Source: Pseudochelatococcus lubricantis
GTDB lineage: Bacteria; Pseudomonadota; Alphaproteobacteria; Rhizobiales; Beijerinckiaceae
NCBI RefSeq assembly: GCF_042432495.1
Contig: NZ_JBHLXC010000024.1
Coordinates: 62,001-126,000, forward strand
Reading direction: 5' to 3'
Length of the DNA: 64,000 nucleotides
Shown here in pieces: positions 58,826 through 64,000 of the stretch; the stretch's first letter is position 1, and the number at the start of each line of letters is the position of its first letter. A model generated the notes under the pieces. That model did no database searches and was not told the origin of the DNA. It saw nothing but the letters and a program-made list of their open reading frames with translations. The position numbers and the translations under genes are program-made.

Positions 58826-59565
58826 GCTTTCTCGGTTCCTGTGAGGATGGCGCGGGCGCGGGCGAGATCGCCGGGCGTGTCGACGCCGAGCGGCACATCA
58901 TCCACGACGACGATGTCGATGCGCATGCCGTGCTCCAGCGCCCGCAGCTGCTCAAGCTTCTCCCGCTGCTCCAGCGGCGAGGGCGCCAGCGAGACGAAGC
59001 GCGCCAGCGCCTCCCGGCGATAGGCATAGAGTCCGATGTGATGCAGCAGCGGCCCCTCCCCCCACGGGGCCGTGGCGCGGGTGAAGTAGAGCGCGCGCAG
59101 GCGCCCTCCGCCGAGGTCGCTGCCGACAGCCTTCACCACGCTGGGCGCCGTGCGCTCCTCCTCGCGGGTGATGACGGCCGCGAGCGTGGCGATGTCGACG
59201 GCCGGATCGTCGAGCGGCGTGAGCGCGGCGGCGATCACAGCGGGGTCGATGGTCGGCAGGTCGCCCTGCACGTTGACGACGACGTCGTGCCGCCCCTGCG
59301 GATCGATGAGGGTGAGCGCCTCGAAGATGCGGTCGGAGCCCGAGGGGTGGTCCGCGCGGGTGAGGACGGCGCGCCCGCCCGCCTGCTCCACCACGGTGGC
59401 GATGGCGGGCGAATCAGTTGCCACGACCACCGGCCCGACTGCCGCAGCCTCCGCCCGGCGCAGCACCTGCACGATCATCGGCAAACCGGCGATGTCCGCC
59501 AGGGGCTTGTCCGGCAGACGGGTGGCGGCGAGACGCGCGGGAATGATGACGACGGGCGAGGCCAT
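58822..59565 (-). CDS. kdsB: 3-deoxy-manno-octulosonate cytidylyltransferase
   Basis: The 247-residue enzyme activates Kdo to CMP-Kdo for lipopolysaccharide synthesis. Motifs: VVIIPARLAATRLPDKPLAD, VVVATDSPAIATVV, DHPSGSDRIFEAL, VVNVQGDLPTIDP, and HHIGLYAYRREALARFV, DDVPLGVDTPGDLARA. The ATG at 59565 is used since upstream sequence has no homology. It leads a two-gene operon with pheA and is divergent from the cytochrome c gene. Confidence 0.95.
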   Translation of the reverse strand: MASPVVIIPARLAATRLPDKPLADIAGLPMIVQVLRRAEAAAVGPVVVATDSPAIATVVEQAGGRAVLTRADHPSGSDRIFEALTLIDPQGRHDVVVNVQGDLPTIDPAVIAAALTPLDDPAVDIATLAAVITREEERTAPSVVKAVGSDLGGGRLRALYFTRATAPWGEGPLLHHIGLYAYRREALARFVSLAPSPLEQREKLEQLRALEHGMRIDIVVVDDVPLGVDTPGDLARARAILTGTEKA

Positions 59566-59795
59566 TGCAGGACCGGAACCTTCGAAAAAAGGTGAGTTCC
59601 CGCCACGGTTAGCGAAAAAATCCCGGGATGTCACACACGATCTTTCGCGATACCCCGCGATCGTCGGCTTCCCGTTGATTATACGAGTTGCAAAGTACTG
59701 GGAAAACCGGTTAATCATCCTCGCTGTGATCGCTCGCATGGGCCGGCATGGTCCTCCCGGGCAGCAGTTTAGGTTTGGACCGGAGCCGCACACCG

Positions 59796-60407
59796 ATGGA
59801 TTCCTTCGAGCTCAACAAGATCGCCGGCGGAGTGCTCGGCACCCTGCTTTTCACGATGGGCCTTGGCGTTTTATCGGGCATCATCTTCAACCCGGCGATC
59901 CCGGTCATCCCCGGCTATGACCTGCCGAGCGGCGCGGATGCGGGCGGCGGCGCTGCGGCACCGGCCGCGGCGAAGGTGGCGCCCATCGCCACGCGGCTGG
60001 CGAGCGCCGATCCCGCGCGCGGCGAGAAGGCGGTCGCCAAGTGCAAGGCCTGCCACAACTTCGTGGAAGGCGCGGGCGCCAAGGTGGGCCCGGACCTGTA
60101 CGACATCGTCAACCGCACCATAGGCGCCGTCGAGGGCTTCGGCTACTCCGCGCCGATGAAGACCCACGCGAGCGCCGGCGACAAGTGGACGTACGACAAC
60201 CTCGACCACTTCATCACCAATCCCAAGGGCTTCGTGCCGGGCACGATCATGGCCTTCGCCGGTGTGGCGAAGCCGGAAGAGCGCGCCGATATCATCGCCT
60301 ACCTGCGCACGCTCGCCCACGAGCCCGCGCCGCTGCCGGCGCCCGACGCAGCACCGGCTGAAGGGGCAGCGCCCGCTGAAGGAGCCGCGCCGGCCTCCGG
60401 CCAGTAA
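59796..60407 (+). CDS. Membrane-anchored c-type cytochrome (CycM-like)
   Basis: The 203-residue protein has an N-terminal membrane anchor (LGTLLFTMGLGVLSGIIF), a linker of Ala/Gly/Pro, and a cytochrome c domain with C83-x2-C86-H87 in KCKACHNF and the axial Met152 in PGTIMAFAG. The C-terminus is Ala/Pro-rich with AAPAEG repeats. It probably passes electrons from complex III to a terminal oxidase, like CycM of rhizobia. A terminator follows directly. Confidence 0.93.
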   Translation: MDSFELNKIAGGVLGTLLFTMGLGVLSGIIFNPAIPVIPGYDLPSGADAGGGAAAPAAAKVAPIATRLASADPARGEKAVAKCKACHNFVEGAGAKVGPDLYDIVNRTIGAVEGFGYSAPMKTHASAGDKWTYDNLDHFITNPKGFVPGTIMAFAGVAKPEERADIIAYLRTLAHEPAPLPAPDAAPAEGAAPAEGAAPASGQ

Positions 60408-60429
60408 GGCACGGATGGCCTCCACGGGA

Positions 60430-60453
60430 AAATCCCGGCGCGGCCGGGGTTTT
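60430..60453 (+). terminator. Intrinsic terminator of the cytochrome c gene
   Basis: The stem CCCGGC-GCG-GCCGGG is followed by GTTTT. It lies 23 bp after the cytochrome c stop codon. Confidence 0.8.
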
Positions 60454-60583
60454 CTGCGCGGGGCTTCCTGCAGCGGCCCGGAGCATTCCTACCTTTCGCG
60501 GAAATGCTCCGTCTTTTCGTTTGAGCAGGATTGCTTTGGGCAGGATTGCTCCGAAAAGTGTTATCCACTTTCCGGGTCGTGCG

Positions 60584-61906
60584 TCAGAGCTTGTCGAGCA
60601 AGCCGAAACCGATCATCGCCGCCGTCAGCAGCGGGCGGCGCAGCCAGCGGCCGCCAGGCAGCTCAGGCACCGGCAGCGCGGCCATCCGGTCGAAACGCTC
60701 CGTATCGCCGACAATGGCCTCGGCGATGAGGCGGCCGGTGTAGGGGCCGAGCATCACTCCCTGCCCCGAAAAGCCGGATGCGACGTAAAGCCCGTCCTCC
60801 CGCCCGCCTTCCAGCCGGCGCACGAAGGGCAGGCGCGTCGAGGTGACGCCGAGCCGCCCGCCCCAGCCGTGCGTGATCGCCGCTGTCGCGAGTTGGGGAT
60901 AAAGCGCGAGCATGCGCCGCCGCACGCGCGCGGCGAAATCCGCCGGCAGATCCGCGCCATAGCTTTCCCCACCGCCGAAGATGATGCGGTTGTCGTCCGT
61001 GCGGCGGAAATAGTTGACCACGCAGCGCGTGTCCGAAGCGGCGATGGCGCCGGCCAGCACCGTGTCGGCCAGCGCGGGGTCGAGCGGCGCGGTGGCGATC
61101 ATGAAATTCACCAGTGGCATGACGTGCGCCGCCGTCACCTCCGACAGCGGATCGAGCGAGCCATCGCCCGTCAGCAGCACCGCCCGCGCCCGCACGGCGC
61201 CCGCTTCCGTCGCCACGCGCCAGAGATCGCCCTCGCGCGCGACGCGAAGCACCCGCGACTGCTCGTGAAGCCGCGCGCCCGCCGCTTCCGCGAGCCGCGC
61301 GAGGCCGCGCGCCAGCGCCAGCGGATCGAGGTGGCCGCCATGGGGATTGAAGACGCCGCCGTGGCAACCGCGCATGTGTGTGTACTTCTCCACCGCGCGC
61401 GCATCGAGCACCTCAAGCCCGGCGACACCGTAATGGCGGGCCAGATGCTCGGCATCCTCCGCCAGCGCGCGGAAATGGCGTGTGCGGTGCGCCAGCAGCA
61501 GCAGGCCGGGCCGCAGGGCGCAGCCGCCCGCGCCGTCGCCGGCCAGACCGGCAGCGTTGTCGATGTCGGCAGCGATGTCGGCGAGCCACAGACGCGCCTC
61601 CTCGGCGATCTGCCATAGCTCGCGCGCCCGCGCCTCGCCCACGCGCGCCTCCAGCCACGCCTGCTCGCGCCGCTGGCCGGGATGCACCTGGCCGCCGTTG
61701 ACGCCCGATGCGCCGCCGCCGACGCGCGACGCCTCGACGACGCGCACGTCCACGCCCGCTCGCGCCAGCGTGAGAGCCGCGCCGAGACCGGTGAAGCCCG
61801 CGCCGACCACGCAGACGTCGGCAAGGATATCGCCCGCGACAGCGGGACGGGGGGCGCGGGCATCGGCCCGCTCCGCGTAAAGATTCGTCAAGGAAGCTGG
61901 CGCCAT
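60584..61906 (-). CDS. FAD-dependent amine oxidase, PuuB/DadA-type
   Basis: The 440-residue flavoprotein has the Rossmann site VCVVGAGFTGLGAALTLAR near residue 31, RVVEASRVGGGASGVNGGQV, and the C-terminal FSGQGVMLGPYTGRLIAE. It resembles gamma-glutamylputrescine oxidase (PuuB), the second step of the Puu pathway. It lies 204 bp downstream of a PuuA-like gene on the same strand, so the two probably act in sequence. DadA-type D-amino acid oxidation is an alternative. Confidence 0.82.
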   Translation of the reverse strand: MAPASLTNLYAERADARAPRPAVAGDILADVCVVGAGFTGLGAALTLARAGVDVRVVEASRVGGGASGVNGGQVHPGQRREQAWLEARVGEARARELWQIAEEARLWLADIAADIDNAAGLAGDGAGGCALRPGLLLLAHRTRHFRALAEDAEHLARHYGVAGLEVLDARAVEKYTHMRGCHGGVFNPHGGHLDPLALARGLARLAEAAGARLHEQSRVLRVAREGDLWRVATEAGAVRARAVLLTGDGSLDPLSEVTAAHVMPLVNFMIATAPLDPALADTVLAGAIAASDTRCVVNYFRRTDDNRIIFGGGESYGADLPADFAARVRRRMLALYPQLATAAITHGWGGRLGVTSTRLPFVRRLEGGREDGLYVASGFSGQGVMLGPYTGRLIAEAIVGDTERFDRMAALPVPELPGGRWLRRPLLTAAMIGFGLLDKL

Positions 61907-62110
61907 CGGCCGTCGGTCCGCAATGGAGGGAGAGCGCTATGGGGGGCGAGGATGAGGCGGGGATTGCCGGCCAGAACCATTCCGCTTGTTGGCGAACGCG
62001 CGAATGGCCCTGACGTGCTGGTTGGACGCGCTTTCGGAGCGGAAGCGCAGCGGCCGGACGGAAAGGCTGCTGCAACCCCCGCCCTTTCCTGAAGTGCAGA
62101 TTCCATATGT

Positions 62111-63508
62111 TCAGACGTTCAGCAACAGATATTCGCGCTCCCAGGGGCTGATCACCTGCATGAACGTCTCGTACTCGGTGCGCTTCACCGCCGAATAGGT
62201 GTTGACGAAGCTCTGGCCCAGCACGTCGATCAGCGGTTCGCATTCGCCAAGCTCGATCACCGCCTCCAGAATGCCGCGCGGCAGGTCGAAATCGAGATTG
62301 TAGGCGGAGCCCGTCACCGGCTCGCCGGGCTGGAGGCCCGCCTCGATGCCGAGATAGCCGCAGGCGAGCGTCGCGGCGATGGCGAGATAGGGATTGGCGT
62401 CGGAGGACGGCACGCGGTTTTCGACGCGCCGCGCAGCGGCGTCCGAAGGCGGCACGCGCAGGCCCGTGGTGCGGTTGTCGTAGCCCCAGCGCACATTGAT
62501 GGGCGCGGTGGAGTTGCGCGTCAGCCGCCGGTAGGAGTTGACGTAAGGCGCCAGCATCGACATGGCGGCGGGCAGATAGGTCTGCAGGCCGGCGATGAAG
62601 GAGAAGAACGCGGGCGACGGCGAATCGTCCTCGTTGGAGAACAGGTTGCGGCCGGTCTTCGTATCCACGACGGAGGTGTGGATATGCATGGCCGAGCCCG
62701 GCTGGCGGGCGATGGGCTTGGCCATGAAGGTGGCGTACATGTCGTGCTGCAGCGCGGCCTCGCGGATGGTGCGCTTGAAGAGGAACACCTGGTCGGCGAG
62801 ATCGATGGGATCGCCGTGGCGCAGGTTGATTTCCATCTGCCCGGCGCCTTCCTCGTGGATGAGCGCGTCGATGGCCAGGCCCTGTGCCTCCGAATAGTCG
62901 TAGATGTCCTCGAACAGGTCGTCGAACTCGTTGACGGCGGCGATGGAATAGGCCTGCCGGCCGATCTCCGCCCGGCCCGAGCGGCCGATCGGCGGCTCCA
63001 GCGGATAGTCGGGGTCGGTATTGCGCTTGACGAGATAGAACTCGATCTCCGGCGCGACCACGGGCTCCCAGCCGTTGCGGCGGAAAAGCTCGACCACGCG
63101 GCGCAGCACCTGCCGCGGCGCGTTCTCCTGCGCGCGGCCGTCACGGTGGAAGGCGTCGAGGATGACCTGCGCCGTGGGGTCGGAGGCCCACGGCACCGCC
63201 GTCAGCGTGGAGAGGTCCGGCCGCAGGACGAGATCGCCGTCGGCGGGCATCTCGCGCTGGAGCACCTCCTCCGGATAGTCGCCGGCGATGGTCTGGTAGA
63301 AGATCGCCCCCGGCAGGCTCATCACCGGATTGCCGAGAAACTTTTCGGACGGCATCACCTTGCCGCGCGCGACGCCGGCCTGGTTGGCGACGAAGCACTC
63401 GATCTCCTCGATGCCGGCGCGCGCCATGAAATCGCGCGCGTCGTCGATATCGACCGCGCCGCGCCGGCTGCGCAAACTCTTCTTCTGGGCTGTTTTCTTC
63501 CTGGTCAT
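62111..63508 (-). CDS. puuA: Gamma-glutamylpolyamine synthetase, PuuA-like
   Basis: The 465-residue protein is a glutamine-synthetase-family ligase. It has PEIEFYLVKRN, EEGAGQMEINL, MAKPIARQPGSAMHIHTSV and RVPSSDANPYLAIAATL, with the Glu/His metal sites. The close neighbours are an amine oxidase and a polyamine ABC ATPase, which favour gamma-glutamylputrescine synthetase (PuuA) over true glutamine synthetase; the active site lacks features I would expect for GlnA adenylation. Putrescine is ligated to glutamate as the first step of its use. The N-terminus starts with a Lys/Arg-rich stretch. Confidence 0.85.
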   Translation of the reverse strand: MTRKKTAQKKSLRSRRGAVDIDDARDFMARAGIEEIECFVANQAGVARGKVMPSEKFLGNPVMSLPGAIFYQTIAGDYPEEVLQREMPADGDLVLRPDLSTLTAVPWASDPTAQVILDAFHRDGRAQENAPRQVLRRVVELFRRNGWEPVVAPEIEFYLVKRNTDPDYPLEPPIGRSGRAEIGRQAYSIAAVNEFDDLFEDIYDYSEAQGLAIDALIHEEGAGQMEINLRHGDPIDLADQVFLFKRTIREAALQHDMYATFMAKPIARQPGSAMHIHTSVVDTKTGRNLFSNEDDSPSPAFFSFIAGLQTYLPAAMSMLAPYVNSYRRLTRNSTAPINVRWGYDNRTTGLRVPPSDAAARRVENRVPSSDANPYLAIAATLACGYLGIEAGLQPGEPVTGSAYNLDFDLPRGILEAVIELGECEPLIDVLGQSFVNTYSAVKRTEYETFMQVISPWEREYLLLNV

Positions 63509-63720
63509 CCATCACCCGTTCGATCTGCCGCAGGCAGTAATCGCCGAGACGCCGCATCTGTCAATCATCTGACATCAAATCCCCGGATCGTGGTCCGGCA
63601 GGATGGGGAAAAGCGAAGGCGCTTGCGGCGGCTCCGCGTGGCCGCTAACGTTTTTTCCGCAACAAGGCGAGGGGAGCACGGGGCGTATGTCCGTGCCCGG
63701 AACTCAGGATTGGCGCGTCT

Positions 63721-64000
63721 ATGACCGAGGCTCGGACTGAAGCTCGAACAGAAGCACGCAAACGCGATTCGCTGGCGATCGGCGCGGTTCGCCGCGACTT
63801 CGCGCCGTGGCTCGACCCGCAAGCGAAGCCCCTGATCCGCTTCGATCAGGTGACCAAGCGCTTCGGCGATTTCGTAGCTGTGGATAACCTCACCCTTCAC
63901 ATCTACGAGCGCGAGTTCTTCTGTCTGCTCGGACCGTCGGGCTGCGGCAAGACGACACTGATGCGCATGCTCGCCGGCTTCGAGGAGCCGACGCAGGGCA
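63721..64000 (+). CDS. Polyamine ABC transporter ATPase, partial (PotA/PotG-like)
   Basis: The right edge of the window cuts this gene after 93 codons. It begins with ATG 63721 and an odd repeat, MTEARTEARTEARKRD, then RFDQVTKRFGDFVAVDNLTL and the Walker A GPSGCGKTTLMRMLAG. It is typical of PotA/PotG ATPases that drive putrescine or spermidine import. The location next to the Puu-like genes supports this. Walker B and the rest are not visible. Confidence 0.85.
   Translation, partial: MTEARTEARTEARKRDSLAIGAVRRDFAPWLDPQAKPLIRFDQVTKRFGDFVAVDNLTLHIYEREFFCLLGPSGCGKTTLMRMLAGFEEPTQG

Noticed and set aside
1..64000. CRISPR array
   Set aside because: No set of regularly spaced short direct repeats was found.

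Overview
Organism and evidence. The window is GC-rich alphaproteobacterial chromosome, most likely Hyphomicrobiales (Rhizobiales). Pointers are a CcrM-type GANTC methylase, a FtcR/Rem-type flagellar regulator, the ispH-thrB-rnhA block, the DUF2948-hisD-UPF0262-LMW phosphatase block, and the kdsB-pheA pair opposite a membrane cytochrome c. I cannot place it to genus. Two accessory regions (about 1-12.7 kb, and shorter AT-rich tracts near 32.8 and 34.8 kb) differ clearly from the GC-rich core.

Region 1 (1-12.6 kb) is a defence and accessory island. A bacterial gasdermin (468-1259) sits 12 bp upstream of a gene cut by the window edge. In known gasdermin operons this is where the activating protease lies. 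Further along the same strand is a compact operon: higB, higA, a GHKL ATPase fused to a Shedu-like nuclease domain, a broken DNA-methyltransferase start, a PHP+SMC-like ATPase (TrlF family) and an HNH protein. Two copies of a 51-bp coding-like direct repeat bracket this operon. Beyond it lie a predicted PD-(D/E)XK protein, two phage-type small genes, and a 573-residue homologue of the ShET2/EspL cysteine-protease type III effectors in very AT-rich flanks.

Region 2 (12.8-29.8 kb) is an organosulfur scavenging island. It holds an SsuD-type alkanesulfonate monooxygenase, a flavoprotein, a nitroreductase-like protein, two NtaA/SnaA/DszA-type monooxygenases, two SfnB/DszC-type acyl-CoA-dehydrogenase-like enzymes, an ABC importer with two unusually long permeases, and free methionine-(R)-sulfoxide reductase. 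A copC-copC-copD copper module is fused translationally to the importer operon. The start regions share AT-only boxes that may be a common regulator site.

Region 3 (29.8-36 kb) carries small regulators and secreted proteins: MerR and TetR regulators with visible operators, tRNA-Gly(CCC), a Cys-rich small protein, FtcR/Rem, and a phosphodiester-glycosidase-like protein.

Region 4 (36.3-64 kb) is core metabolism. It contains nrdA-nrdB (the R2 lacks the radical tyrosine, class Ic-like) followed by pabB-pabC, then metE under a cobalamin riboswitch. Next come a LMW phosphatase, UPF0262, hisD and DUF2948, mntP under a yybP-ykoY manganese riboswitch, a DUF721 protein, mutY, ccrM, rnhA, thrB and ispH. 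A diguanylate cyclase, a GNAT enzyme, pheA, kdsB and cytochrome c follow. The window ends with a putrescine/gamma-glutamyl-amine set (PuuB-like oxidase, PuuA-like ligase, and a polyamine ABC ATPase cut by the right edge).
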